Positions 9,121 through 17,914 of a stretch of DNA of 64,000 nt are shown piece by piece. Position numbers and translations under genes: made by a program. The stretch is from Myxococcales bacterium (GTDB lineage Bacteria; Myxococcota_A; Polyangia; Polyangiales; Polyangiaceae), in assembly GCA_947473045.1 (NCBI GenBank), contig CANJCO010000016.1, forward strand, positions 24,188-88,187, written 5' to 3'. The notes below the pieces were generated by a model that searched no databases, was not told the origin of the DNA, and saw nothing but the letters and a program-made list of their open reading frames with translations. Each line of letters begins with the position of its first letter. Position 1 is the stretch's first letter.

Positions 9121-10215
9121 ATGCTCTTGCGCTCCGTCTCTGTCGCGCCGCTCGCGGTGCCGCTGGTCGATCCGTTCGTCATCGCCACGGCGCGGGTAGA
9201 CGCGACGCCGTCGGTCCTGGTCCGCGCCGAGTTCGACAGTCGCGGCAGCGTCACCGTCGGGCTGGGTGAAGGGGCCTGTCTGCCGCCCGTTACGCGTGAG
9301 ACGCCCGCAGACGTGATCGCCTCCCTCGAGCAGCTCGCGCCGTCGCTGACAGGCAAGTCCTTCGACGCGCCCACGATCGACGATTTTCAGCGCCTTGTGG
9401 GAGGCGCGCTCGCCGATGCACCGGTCGCGCGCGCGGCGCTGCAGGTCGCAGTGCTCGATGCGTTCGCGAGGGCTCATCGCAAGCATATTGCACGTATTCT
9501 GCGCCCCGATATTGCGCTTCCGGCGACGGTGGCGACCGACATGACGCTGCCCATCTTGCCCGCGGCGCGCATGGTCGAGCTCGCGGTGGCGTGGCGCGCC
9601 CGAGGCTTTCGCACGTTCAAGGTCAAGGTCGGCAAAGATCCCGACGCCGATCGGCGCGTGCTCTTCGCCGTGGCCAACAAGGTGCAGGATGCACGTTTCC
9701 GGATTGACGCGAACGAAGGCTATTCGCCGGCCGAGGCGCTCTCCCTGGCGCGCGCCTGTATCGCCCGCGGACTGTCGCTCGAGTGCTTTGAGCAGCCTTG
9801 CGCCCGCGAAGACTACGGGGCGCTCGAAGAGGTGCAGGCGGGACTTCCGAGCGTGCCCGTGATCGCCGACGAGTCGTGTCGCGATGAAGCCGACCTCGAC
9901 CGCCTGCTCGCGGCGCCGCACCGGGTGGGCGGCATCAACCTCAAGCTCGTGAAGCACGGCGGCCTGCTCGAGGCGTTCGCGCTCGGCGCGCGCGCGCAGC
10001 GGCAGGGGATGCGCGTCATGGTCGGTGGCATGGTCGAAACGCGCCTCGGCATGAGCGCAGCGGCGGCGCTCGCGGTCTGCTTTCGGGACGTGATGGCCGA
10101 TCTCGACACTGCGTGGCTGCTCACGCACGACCCGTTTGCAGGGGGCTACGAAGCCTCCGGAGAGCGCTACGTCGTGGGCCGCGGTCACGGTCACGGCGTC
10201 GACATCGCGCCGTGA
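9121..10215 (+). CDS. Enolase-superfamily enzyme, probable dipeptide epimerase (L-Ala-D/L-Glu type)
   Basis: The 364-residue enzyme has the muconate-lactonizing subgroup layout. It shows the FKVKVGK motif with catalytic lysines 167 and 169, metal ligands Asp196 (DANEGY), Glu224 (FEQP) and Asp250 (ADES), and the opposite-face Lys275 in NLKLVKHGG. The TDMTL segment before the KxK motif and MVGGMVETRLG near the C-terminus resemble bacterial dipeptide epimerases, which recycle murein peptides. Other MLE-subgroup activities such as o-succinylbenzoate synthase or N-acylamino acid racemase are possible. The upstream 197 bp (8924-9120) hold no recognisable gene. The 3' end is followed within 11 bp by a palindromic repeat unit. 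Confidence 0.8.
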   Translation: MLLRSVSVAPLAVPLVDPFVIATARVDATPSVLVRAEFDSRGSVTVGLGEGACLPPVTRETPADVIASLEQLAPSLTGKSFDAPTIDDFQRLVGGALADAPVARAALQVAVLDAFARAHRKHIARILRPDIALPATVATDMTLPILPAARMVELAVAWRARGFRTFKVKVGKDPDADRRVLFAVANKVQDARFRIDANEGYSPAEALSLARACIARGLSLECFEQPCAREDYGALEEVQAGLPSVPVIADESCRDEADLDRLLAAPHRVGGINLKLVKHGGLLEAFALGARAQRQGMRVMVGGMVETRLGMSAAAALAVCFRDVMADLDTAWLLTHDPFAGGYEASGERYVVGRGHGHGVDIAP

Positions 10216-10225
10216 CCGGACTGCG

Positions 10226-10337
10226 CCAGCAGGCCGTTGAAGAGCACCCTGCTGGCCTTTCATCTCGGGGAGGCAGGTCCCCACCCCGAGCAATTGGCTC
10301 CGCCAATTTCTGGCAGGGTGTTTTTCGAGCGCCCTGC
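10226..10337. repeat. 112-bp palindromic repeat unit with inverted ends and internal hairpins
   Basis: The left end is an inverted repeat, CCAGCAGG with CCCTGCTGG around a CGTTGAA core (10226-10255). The right end is GCAGGG with CCCTGC around TTTTTCGAG (10313-10337), the reverse complement of the unit at 1970-1996. Between them are two more hairpins: CTCGGGG/CCCCGAG (10264-10290) and AATTGG/CCAATT (10292-10308). It sits between the convergent epimerase and DUF1993 genes. The structure resembles a REP/BIME-like or MITE-like element. There is no coding capacity. Confidence 0.75.
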
Positions 10338-10344
10338 GAGCGAA

Positions 10345-10851
10345 TCAGGGGAGCCGCTGGCTGAGGGCTCCGAGGTAGTCGCGCTTGCCGATGCTCACGC
10401 CGTTGTGGCGAAGAATCGCGTACGCGTGCGCGAAGTGAAAGTAGAAGTTCGGCGTCACGTGTTCGATGAAGTAATCGGCGCACGACATGACCTTTCCCTC
10501 CCACCGGGGCTGCGTCACTGTGCGCGCTGCGGCGCCTTCGAAGTCGGCTGCAGTCAGGCCATCGAGATAGGCCACTACGACGCGCACGCGATCGCGCAGC
10601 TCCGCAAACGTTTTTTCGGTATCGGGCTGCGCGGGGGCCTCTTTACCTGTGATGCGGGAGGCGCCAAGCTTCGCGGTGTCGCACGCGACTTGAATTTGCC
10701 GCGCGAGCGGAAACTGGTCGGGAGACAGGCGAAGATCGAGGAGCACGTTGACGTTGAAGCCCTTGCTCGCAGCGAGGGCCTCGGCCGCGTCGAACCACTT
10801 GTCGAACTGGCCGAGTTGCTTCTTGATTTGACCGAATATTTCCAAATACAT
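10345..10851 (-). CDS. DUF1993 family protein (DinB-like helical bundle predicted)
   Basis: The start is the ATG at 10851 (MYLEIFGQIKKQLGQFDKW), giving 168 residues, the usual length of DUF1993. Family hallmarks visible are the N-terminal helix QFDKWFDAAEALAASKGF, the NVLLDLRLSPDQFPLARQIQ stretch and the C-terminal FIEHVTPNFYFHFAHAYAILRHNGV with conserved His residues. The family is predicted to fold like DinB/YfiT metal-binding four-helix proteins. No biochemical role is established. It is cytoplasmic and monocistronic, with a repeat unit immediately downstream. Confidence 0.85.
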   Translation of the reverse strand: MYLEIFGQIKKQLGQFDKWFDAAEALAASKGFNVNVLLDLRLSPDQFPLARQIQVACDTAKLGASRITGKEAPAQPDTEKTFAELRDRVRVVVAYLDGLTAADFEGAAARTVTQPRWEGKVMSCADYFIEHVTPNFYFHFAHAYAILRHNGVSIGKRDYLGALSQRLP

Positions 10852-10911
10852 GGCGCGAACGTAGCCGCGAACGCACCGGACGCGCACGCGAATCGACCGC
10901 GCTCCGCGTCG

Positions 10912-12528
10912 CTACCGCGTCGTCACATCGGCGAGCTTGTACGCGCCGTCCGTCGTCACGCCGGCGATCGCGAGGGGCAACGCACCGCGATACCCGGCCG
11001 GGTCGACCACCTTCACGTACAAGCCATATTTCGCGGACGGAAGGCTGCTTGGCAGTTGGAAGCTGTCAGAGGTCGGCGCCGCCGCGGGTGCGGGCACCAT
11101 GCGCCGCAGCACGACCTGCGAGCTGGCCTCCCAGACGACCGTAGCGGCATCGCTGCGCAGTTGCACTTTCACGGCCCAGTCTTCGTAGGTCGGAGCGACG
11201 CCGAGGTTCTGCCAGTCGAGCCGAACCTTGACGGCGCCGCCGCCTTGCAGCGCGCCGGATAACTCTCCGCCGGTCACCACGAGGCGATACCCGGCCAGGT
11301 GCGCGGCCGCCCGCACATTGGCGATCAGCGTCGGGTCTGTTGGGCTCTCGAGGTTGCCGTTCGACAGCATGGCGACGTGGTAGCGCTGCACTTCGGCGGG
11401 GAGCGCTCCGTAGAGCGTGAAGCCGCCAACAGTCGACCCGCCGCCTGCCGGCTCGCCCGTCACCGGCGCGAGCTTCCAACGGTCTGCGATCGCCTGGCCG
11501 AACGTGAGCCCGTTGTACTTTGTCGGGTTATTTTCGAGCATATCGGCGAGCCAGGAGCGCTCCCAACCCCAGCTGTCGCGCCGCCATCCGAGCACGCCGC
11601 GCTTGGTCTGTGCTGTGAGTGCATAATAACCGACCGACGGATCTTGGATGGCGCTGGTAACAGGGCCCGCGAACGCCGACATGGGAATCGTCTGCTGAAA
11701 CTCGGGATAGGCGTTGAGGTTCGCGTCGATGACGCGCTTGGCGCTCGCGCCGGTCATTGCGGTGTTGGGCGGCTCCTGCGCCGTCCACGGGTAATTGTGC
11801 CACTCGCCCCAGTTGCCAAATCCGTTGATCTCGATCACGCCGATCGCCGTGGCGTACGCGACGCCCTTGTAGCTCGACGCGGCAATGTGGCTCGCGACCG
11901 CCGTGTGGAGCTGCTCCCATTCGGTGAGGTACGACGCGCTGTTCCAGTTCGGCACCCAGAAGTTGTCGGGTGTCTCGATCCAGTCTTTGATGGGCTCGGC
12001 CTGCATTTTGTTGTGGGCGAACAGCGGGTAGGTCAGCTTGCCGCCGCCGACCATCTGCGGCTTGAAGCCAAGCGTTCCCATCGGAATGATCGCGAAGTGA
12101 AACTTCCGCCGCGCGTCGATCGCGTGCTGAATCTCGGCGTCGAACATTGCCCATTTGTAGTTGCCGGCGTCGTCTTGAATGTCGGTCCACTTGAAGCGCA
12201 TGTAGTCGTCGAAGCAATTGCCCACTTGCGGGCTGGCGTCCGCCGGGAAGCTCACCGCCCAGCCGCCGATCCACTGCTCCAGCGCCCGGAAGGGGCCGGG
12301 CACCTCGGTCGTTGCAGGCAGGAGCGTAGGCGAGAAGCTGACTGTCGCTGCCTGGATGGCGCCTCCGCCGTCGCCGCTGCCGCTGTCGCCCGAGGTCGCT
12401 GCGCCGTCGATAGCCGGTAGGGCGCCTCCGCCGTCGCCGGGCGAGTCTTCGGTCGCCGAGCAGTGCGCCGAAAGCAGCAGCGGAAAGAGCGTTCCGAGGC
12501 GAAACAGATCAGGCGTGCGCAGCTTCAT
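10912..12528 (-). CDS. Lipoprotein with DUF4832-like / glycoside-hydrolase-like TIM-barrel region
   Basis: The open frame extends far upstream, but the ATG at 12528 gives a good signal peptide (KLRTPDLFRLGTLFPLLLSAHC) with a lipobox cysteine. An AGAGAGA-type ribosome site lies just before it. After a Gly/Ala/Asp linker, the central 300 residues resemble a TIM barrel (FAIIPMGTLG, IGVIEINGFGNWGEWHNYPW, GVLGWRRDSWGWERSW). The final 150 residues form a beta-sandwich reading GGELSGALQGGGAVKVRLDWQNLGVAPTYEDW in order, similar to DUF4832 proteins associated with polysaccharide degradation. Enzyme activity is plausible but unproven; Glu and Asp candidates are in IEING and GEWHN. Confidence 0.65.
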   Translation of the reverse strand: MKLRTPDLFRLGTLFPLLLSAHCSATEDSPGDGGGALPAIDGAATSGDSGSGDGGGAIQAATVSFSPTLLPATTEVPGPFRALEQWIGGWAVSFPADASPQVGNCFDDYMRFKWTDIQDDAGNYKWAMFDAEIQHAIDARRKFHFAIIPMGTLGFKPQMVGGGKLTYPLFAHNKMQAEPIKDWIETPDNFWVPNWNSASYLTEWEQLHTAVASHIAASSYKGVAYATAIGVIEINGFGNWGEWHNYPWTAQEPPNTAMTGASAKRVIDANLNAYPEFQQTIPMSAFAGPVTSAIQDPSVGYYALTAQTKRGVLGWRRDSWGWERSWLADMLENNPTKYNGLTFGQAIADRWKLAPVTGEPAGGGSTVGGFTLYGALPAEVQRYHVAMLSNGNLESPTDPTLIANVRAAAHLAGYRLVVTGGELSGALQGGGAVKVRLDWQNLGVAPTYEDWAVKVQLRSDAATVVWEASSQVVLRRMVPAPAAAPTSDSFQLPSSLPSAKYGLYVKVVDPAGYRGALPLAIAGVTTDGAYKLADVTTR

Positions 12529-12711
12529 ATTTTCTCTCTTTTTTTTCACGCATGGCGACATCTGGCGCCGTGCGCGCAGACAGCGGCGGTCCGTTGACGT
12601 ACGCCTGAGGATATCAGTGTTTGCTGCGCGTTCGCGAGCGTTGCGGTTTTGCGGCTGCCGGCGGTTCGCGAAGGCGCCCGCGCGCGGCGAGCCTTCTGCT
12701 ACCCTCGCGAG

Positions 12712-14241
12712 ATGAGCGAGCACTTCGACGTCCTCGTGGTCGGGGCAGGTTTGTCGGGCATCGGCGCGGCTTACCATCTGAAAACCCGATGTCCTGAGAA
12801 GAGCTTTGCGATCCTCGAAGGTCGCGAAGCCATCGGGGGCACCTGGGATTTGTTTCGCTATCCGGGCATTCGCTCCGACTCCGACATGTTTACGCTGGGC
12901 TATTCGTTTAAGCCGTGGACGGATCCCAAGGCGATTGCCGACGGACCGTCGATTCTTCGGTACATTCACGAGACGGCGCGCGAGCACGATCTCGAACGCA
13001 CGATTCGCTTCGGTCACCGCGTGACGCGGGCCTCGTGGTCGACGCCGAAGGCACGTTGGGAGCTCGAGGTGGAGCGCTCGGGCGGTCGCGAACCGGTCAC
13101 GCTGACGTGCAACTTCCTTTATTCGTGCGCGGGATACTACCGTTACGATCACGGTCACACTCCCGACTTCGCCGGCCGCGATCGCTTCGCCGGGCGCGTC
13201 GTGCATCCGCAGCACTGGACCCCCGATATCGAACATGCCGGCAAACGCGTAGTGGTCATCGGCAGCGGAGCGACGGCCGTGACGCTCGTTCCGGCGCTCG
13301 CGAAGACGGCGGCGCACGTCGTGATGCTGCAGCGGTCTCCGACCTATGTCGTGTCGAGGCCCGCGCACGACGCGATAGCTGACGGCCTTAGAAATCACCT
13401 TCCGTCCAGGCTCGCGTACGGGCTTTCGCGCTGGAAGAACGTTCTGGTCGGTATGGCGTTTTTTCAAGTGTCGAGAAGGCGACCGGCGCTGACAAAAAAA
13501 CGCATCGTCGACATGGTGCGCGCGGCCGTCGGACCGGACGTCGATGTCGACCGGCATTTTTCTCCCGGCTACAATCCCTGGGATCAGCGGGTTTGCCTCG
13601 TGCCTGACGGCGATTTGTTCGACGCGCTCAGGCAGGGGCGGGCATCGGTCGTCACCGACGCCTTCGAGACGTTTACCGAAAAGGGCATTTTGCTCAAGTC
13701 AGGGCACCACCTTGACGCCGATCTCGTCGTCACCGCCACGGGGCTCGAATTGCTCTTCCTCGGAGGCATGCAGCTTGAGGTCGACGGCGCGCGGATCGAT
13801 CCCTCCGAACGCCTTAGTTACAAGGGGATGATGCTCGACGGGGTGCCCAATCTCGCGTGCGCGTTCGGTTACACCAACGCGTCGTGGACGCTCAAAGCGG
13901 ACTTGACTGCCGAGTACGTTTGTCGCCTCTTGCGGCACATGGACTCGGTCGGCGCCAGCCACTGTGCGCCGCGCAATACCGATCCCGACGTGGGTCGCGA
14001 GCCGTTTATCGACTTTTCGTCGGGTTATGTGCAGCGCGGGGCTGGGCGCTTTCCGAAGCAGGGCTCGAAACACCCGTGGAAAGTCTATCAAAACTACGCG
14101 CTCGACATCGTCGCGCTCAGGCTCGGGAGCCTCGTCGACGGTGCGATGGAATTCTCGGCGGCGCGGCAGGCTCGGGCGCCGACCGCCGCTGCCGGCGACG
14201 CTCCCGGGCGCGTGTCGGGCCACTCGGGCGGGCGCGAGTGA
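12712..14241 (+). CDS. Flavin-containing monooxygenase, Baeyer-Villiger type
   Basis: Start ATG 12712 places the FAD-binding GAGLSG at residues 11-16, as expected for this family. The Baeyer-Villiger fingerprint FxGxxxHxxxW is present as FAGRVVHPQHW (residues 159-169). It is followed by the NADPH-binding Rossmann motif GSGATA. The length of 509 residues fits class B monooxygenases. These enzymes use NADPH and O2 to insert oxygen into ketones or oxidise S/N-containing substrates; the physiological substrate is unknown. The protein is cytoplasmic. It lies divergent from the DUF4832-like gene across a ~180-bp gap that holds no obvious gene. Confidence 0.85.
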   Translation: MSEHFDVLVVGAGLSGIGAAYHLKTRCPEKSFAILEGREAIGGTWDLFRYPGIRSDSDMFTLGYSFKPWTDPKAIADGPSILRYIHETAREHDLERTIRFGHRVTRASWSTPKARWELEVERSGGREPVTLTCNFLYSCAGYYRYDHGHTPDFAGRDRFAGRVVHPQHWTPDIEHAGKRVVVIGSGATAVTLVPALAKTAAHVVMLQRSPTYVVSRPAHDAIADGLRNHLPSRLAYGLSRWKNVLVGMAFFQVSRRRPALTKKRIVDMVRAAVGPDVDVDRHFSPGYNPWDQRVCLVPDGDLFDALRQGRASVVTDAFETFTEKGILLKSGHHLDADLVVTATGLELLFLGGMQLEVDGARIDPSERLSYKGMMLDGVPNLACAFGYTNASWTLKADLTAEYVCRLLRHMDSVGASHCAPRNTDPDVGREPFIDFSSGYVQRGAGRFPKQGSKHPWKVYQNYALDIVALRLGSLVDGAMEFSAARQARAPTAAAGDAPGRVSGHSGGRE

Positions 14242-14291
14242 TCGTCGTCGCGGCAGTGGGCGCAATTGGATCGCAGGCAGGGAGGCATGGG

Positions 14292-15167
14292 ATGAACAGC
14301 TTGTTTGCAGTCGCGCGCGCGGCGGCGATTTGCGCCGCGATCGCCAGTTGCCGCAGTGCGACCAGCCCGGCAGACGACTCCCCTGCGCGCGGCACCGACG
14401 CGTCGGTTACGGATGGCCTGCTCGGGCCCGACGCGGCCGCCTTCGACGCCTCGGCGGTTGACGCCCGCGCGATCGACGCCGGGGATATGGCTGCGATTCA
14501 CGTGCTGTTCATCGGCAACAGCTACACGTTCGTCAACGATCTGCCCGGCATGCTTCGCGCGCTGGCGGCTTCGTCGCACGCGGCGCCGTCGATCACGACC
14601 GAGCAGGTGACTCCCGGGGGCACGACGCTTCAGGACAACTATCTCGGGCCCGACGCGCGGCCGGCGATTGCCAAGAAGGCGTTCACGCATGTTGTGCTTC
14701 AGGGGCAGAGCGTCGAGCCGCTGCTGCAGCCGGCGGTGTTTGAAAAGTACGCGCTGCTCTTTGCCGGTGAGGCGCGCGACGCGGGCGCCGTGCCCACATT
14801 TTACGAGACCTGGGCGCGAAGGTCGGGCGACGCATTCTATCAGGATCCCCTGTCGGGAGGTTCGCCCGGCGCGATGCAGGACACGCTGGCGACCGAGTAC
14901 GCGAAGGTCGCTGCTGCGGGGCCATCGGGGACGCTCCTCGCGAAGGTCGGTGACGGATGGCGTTCTGCGCTCGCGACCCAGCCGGGCATTGTGCTGCACC
15001 AGCCCGACGGCTCGCACCCCACAGTCGCAGGCACGCTGCTCGCCGCGTATGTGCTCTACATCAAGCTGACCGGGCACGACGTGCCGGCAGCGAGCGCGGT
15101 GCCTGCGGGCGTAACCCCGGCCGACGCCGCTGCGCTCCACGCGATCGCGCTGTCGGTCACGCACTGA
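14292..15167 (+). CDS. SGNH/GDSL-type hydrolase lipoprotein
   Basis: Start ATG 14292 follows GGAGG at 14281-14285. The first 20 residues form a signal peptide ending IASC, followed by an Ala/Asp-rich linker to about residue 65. The catalytic region begins VLFIGNSYTFVNDLPGML with the nucleophilic serine in GNSYT. It continues with VVLQGQS and closes with DGSHPTVAG, which supplies the Asp-x-x-His pair. This matches the SGNH hydrolase layout, probably the DUF4886-like subgroup. A likely role is esterase or deacetylase activity on extracellular carbohydrate or lipid; the substrate is unknown. Confidence 0.75.
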   Translation: MNSLFAVARAAAICAAIASCRSATSPADDSPARGTDASVTDGLLGPDAAAFDASAVDARAIDAGDMAAIHVLFIGNSYTFVNDLPGMLRALAASSHAAPSITTEQVTPGGTTLQDNYLGPDARPAIAKKAFTHVVLQGQSVEPLLQPAVFEKYALLFAGEARDAGAVPTFYETWARRSGDAFYQDPLSGGSPGAMQDTLATEYAKVAAAGPSGTLLAKVGDGWRSALATQPGIVLHQPDGSHPTVAGTLLAAYVLYIKLTGHDVPAASAVPAGVTPADAAALHAIALSVTH

Positions 15168-15213
15168 TCGCAGGCGCGCGCCCCGCGACGATCGCTTCAC
15201 CACGGAGGCCAAC

Positions 15214-15648
15214 ATGGCGACAACCAGCACATACTTGAACCTGGCGGGCCAGACCGAGGCTGCCTTTTCGTTTTATCGCGAGGTCTTCAAGACCGAATTC
15301 CTCGCTCCGCCGCTGCGCATGCGCGACATTCCCGGGGCTGGCGATGGGCCCGGCATCGGTTTGGCCGATCCGGACCTCATCATGCACATCGAGCTGCCTA
15401 TCGTCGGTGGCCATGTGCTCACGGGCTCCGACGCGCTCCCTCTTGGGGGCGCCGTGGTCGTGGCCGGCACGAGCGTGCTCATCAACCTCGAGCCCGACAC
15501 GCGCGCCGAGTCGAAGCGTCTGTTTTCGGCGCTCTCCGCGGGAGGCTCGGTGACGACGCCGCTGCACGAGGCGCTGTGGGGTGCCTATTTTGGAAGCGTC
15601 ACCGACAAGTTCGGAGTGCACTGGAGGGTGAGCTTCGCACGGGGGTAG
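15214..15648 (+). CDS. VOC-superfamily (PhnB/glyoxalase-like) protein
   Basis: This 144-residue protein starts at an ATG preceded by GGAGG (cacGGAGGccaac). The beginning, YLNLAGQTEAAFSFYREVF, and the later ESKRLFSALSAGGSVTTPLHEALWGAYFGSVTDKFGVHW are characteristic of PhnB-like vicinal-oxygen-chelate proteins. Many members have no known substrate and may bind metal or small molecules. The TAG stop is followed directly by GCAGGGTGTTG, which looks like half of the palindromic repeat found elsewhere in the window. Confidence 0.85.
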   Translation: MATTSTYLNLAGQTEAAFSFYREVFKTEFLAPPLRMRDIPGAGDGPGIGLADPDLIMHIELPIVGGHVLTGSDALPLGGAVVVAGTSVLINLEPDTRAESKRLFSALSAGGSVTTPLHEALWGAYFGSVTDKFGVHWRVSFARG

Positions 15649-15698
15649 CAGGGTGTTGCCGGCGCCGCGCATCGCCGGTTGCGGCGCGGCCTCAGCGA

Positions 15699-17039
15699 CT
15701 ACAGCGCGTTGACGTAGTCCTGCAGGTGTCGCTGCTCGTCGGATGACAGCGCAGCGTAGCGGTTGCGCGAGGCGGCCGCTTCGCCGGCGTGAGCCAGGAT
15801 CGCGCCGTCGATGGTCGTCGCCCTGCCGTCGTGAAGATAGGGTCCTGAGGCGCGCGCACCCCACAGCGGCGCTGTCTTCATCTGGGTCGCAGTGGCGGCG
15901 CCCTGGGCGATCCCGTCTCCGAGCGATCCCATGTCGTGAAGCAGCAAATCGGAATACAGGCGAACTTCGCGGTGCGAGAGCGCCGCGACCGCGCTGGCTC
16001 CGGTCTTCATGCTCGGCGTGTGGCAGTCCGCGCATCCGGTGGCTCGAAAGATCGCGTCTCCTGCGCCGCTTTGGGCGGCCGCAAGAGCAGGCGGAGGGGC
16101 CAGCAGGCGCATGAAATCGGCTGCGTGGTCGATGTCGCCCTTGCCCGTAATCGGGTCTACTTGATCTTCGGGATCGGCCACGTGGTCGCTCGCCGCGAGC
16201 CGCGCGAGATCGCCATTCGGCGCGTTCTCTTCGGGGAAGAAGCGGCTGGTGATCCCCATCTCGTTTACGTAGGCGTCGCCCGCGAAGTGCAGCAAAGTGG
16301 CGACCTGTGCCTTCCAGCCGAAGCGGCCGACGCGCGACTTGCCCGTGGTTACGTCTGTGACGAACGCCACAGTACCGCGCACGCCGGTCACGCCCGAGCG
16401 CGAGGCGTTTTCGATGATCGTGCTGTCGTCGATTGCCTCGATCAGCCCCATTCCGAACAGCGGCGTCGACTGGCGAAATGCCGCGACGTTTGCATCGGCC
16501 GGGACGATCTCTTGCGCCGCGAGGTCGATCGACGAGCTCTGCAGGAGCGATCCGCCTCGGCTGCTGAGCGGGTCGAACACGCCCGCCGTCAGCTTGCCGA
16601 AGCGCGTGACGCGAATGCTCGTGCTCCCACCCACTGCAGGCGAGCTGTGGCACACGAAGCAGCCCGTGTTGTTGTAGATCGGCCCCAGTCCCCCTTCCGG
16701 CGTCTCCTGATTTTGAAATTCTTCGAGCCCGTCGGCGAAGTCCTTGAGCTCCGCAGCGGTGAGCTCCGCGAGCGGCGCGCCAAAGATCCCTGAGCCTGCG
16801 ACAGGAGGCGAATTCGAGCCGGGCGCGTGCCGTCGTGCTCCTTGTTTTCCGTCGTGCGGACCTCCGTTTGTCGCGTTGGGGCTACCGGTTCCATCGAGCG
16901 GCGAGGCGCCGGACGGTCCGCTGCAGGCCGCGATGACGATCGCGGTCAGCCCGAGGCCGAAAGCCAGTGATTGGCGGGTCGTGAGCATGCGACCTCCGCG
17001 TGCGACCGGTCGCACGGGAGCGTGACGAGGCTTGTTCAT
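15699..17039 (-). CDS. Di-heme c-type oxidoreductase lipoprotein (DUF1111 / DHOR family)
   Basis: Start ATG 17039 is preceded by AGGAG and gives a signal sequence with lipobox IAAC (Cys39). Two heme-attachment motifs are present: CFVCH (Cys127, Cys130, His131) and CADCH further on. The text around them (NNTGCFVCHSSPAVGG, GRFGWKAQVATLLHFAGDAY, LWGARASGPYLHDGRA) is typical of the di-heme oxidoreductase family previously called thiol oxidoreductases or DUF1111, related to MauG and cytochrome c peroxidase. It probably acts in the periplasm or at the outer membrane in electron transfer or peroxide chemistry. It is convergent with the VOC gene. Confidence 0.85.
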   Translation of the reverse strand: MNKPRHAPVRPVARGGRMLTTRQSLAFGLGLTAIVIAACSGPSGASPLDGTGSPNATNGGPHDGKQGARRHAPGSNSPPVAGSGIFGAPLAELTAAELKDFADGLEEFQNQETPEGGLGPIYNNTGCFVCHSSPAVGGSTSIRVTRFGKLTAGVFDPLSSRGGSLLQSSSIDLAAQEIVPADANVAAFRQSTPLFGMGLIEAIDDSTIIENASRSGVTGVRGTVAFVTDVTTGKSRVGRFGWKAQVATLLHFAGDAYVNEMGITSRFFPEENAPNGDLARLAASDHVADPEDQVDPITGKGDIDHAADFMRLLAPPPALAAAQSGAGDAIFRATGCADCHTPSMKTGASAVAALSHREVRLYSDLLLHDMGSLGDGIAQGAATATQMKTAPLWGARASGPYLHDGRATTIDGAILAHAGEAAASRNRYAALSSDEQRHLQDYVNAL

Positions 17040-17233
17040 GGGGGTCTCCTGATCGGCAGCGATGCGATCGAAGGGGCGGGGAGTAACCGACACCCGATCT
17101 GTTGCCGCGCGCCGTGCTGGAATTCAGACGGATTGCAGGCGGGCGAGTGGCTGCACTCCGCCGTCGTCGCTGCGGCCGATCGGCCCGGGCGCGGGCGCAG
17201 CTGCGTTGACCGCGTCGCCGAGCCCGCGCGACA

Positions 17234-17902
17234 ATGCGAGAGAACCTCTGCATCGATATCGACATGCACCCTCCCATCGCCCCTTCGACTCCCGACGAAG
17301 CGCTCGCTCAAGTGCTCGCGATGCTGCTCGTCGCGGGCTACGCGGAGCTGGGTCGCGGGATGTGCGCGTGGCCTGGCAGTGTCCCGTGCGAGACGATCGT
17401 GGTCGCCGGATCGCTCGTTGCGTTCATGGTCGACGAGGGCGATCGGAAGCGCCTCGCGCGCCACTTCTCGCACGATCCCCGCCGATCGCTGCGCGACAAC
17501 GTGCTTTGGGTGAAGGGCTCGGCGGGCGGCGAACTCGTTGCCGTGGTCGGAGGAAACCATCCCCTGGCGCAGCGCGTGCTGCACCCGTCGCCGCCCGTTG
17601 CTGCTCGCCCCCGCCCGCCGCTGCCCCACCCCATCGACTTGCGACACATAGGTCGCCTCGGGGCCGCCACGGGCGAGGCATGGCTGAAAGCGCTGATGGG
17701 TCGCAGCCCCGAAGCAGCGTGGGTCGGCCCAAACGGGCAGCCCGACGGTGTAAACTTCGCGACGTTCAGCGCGCCGCTCGCGCTCTCGCCCGCGCTTCGG
17801 AGCGAGGTTGACGCGCTCGGCGGCAGGGTCCACGAGGAGGGCGGCGGCGTCGTCCGAGTCGAATTCTTCGACGAATGGCTGTGCCTGGCGTGCCGGGGCT
17901 GA
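17234..17902 (+). CDS. Hypothetical protein, unrecognised
   Basis: This 222-residue frame shows the strong G/C third-position preference of real genes here. It has a regular protein-like composition, unlike the Arg/Pro/Ser-rich frames on the other strand. No family was recognised. The N-terminal third (EALAQVLAMLLVAGYAELG, ETIVVAGSLVAFMVDEGDR) looks like a small alpha/beta fold, followed by a proline-rich linker and a C-terminal segment. No signal peptide or membrane segment is seen. The start could be the ATG at 17234 or the one at 17264. It is convergent with the hybrid histidine kinase, with 12 bp between stops. Confidence 0.55.
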   Translation: MRENLCIDIDMHPPIAPSTPDEALAQVLAMLLVAGYAELGRGMCAWPGSVPCETIVVAGSLVAFMVDEGDRKRLARHFSHDPRRSLRDNVLWVKGSAGGELVAVVGGNHPLAQRVLHPSPPVAARPRPPLPHPIDLRHIGRLGAATGEAWLKALMGRSPEAAWVGPNGQPDGVNFATFSAPLALSPALRSEVDALGGRVHEEGGGVVRVEFFDEWLCLACRG

Positions 17903-17914
17903 ACGCGGCGGCGC

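Noticed and set aside
12529..13557. N-terminal extension of the DUF4832-like lipoprotein
   Set aside because: It overlaps the divergent monooxygenase gene and lacks protein-like features; the internal ATG gives a signal peptide.
15157..16653. Long alternative frame within the VOC and di-heme oxidoreductase region
   Set aside because: Arg-rich, without motifs. The heme-binding CxxCH motifs lie in the accepted frame.
17036..17833. Minus-strand frame opposite the hypothetical gene at 17234
   Set aside because: Arg/Glu/Ala-rich shadow. The plus-strand frame has more natural composition and codon use.
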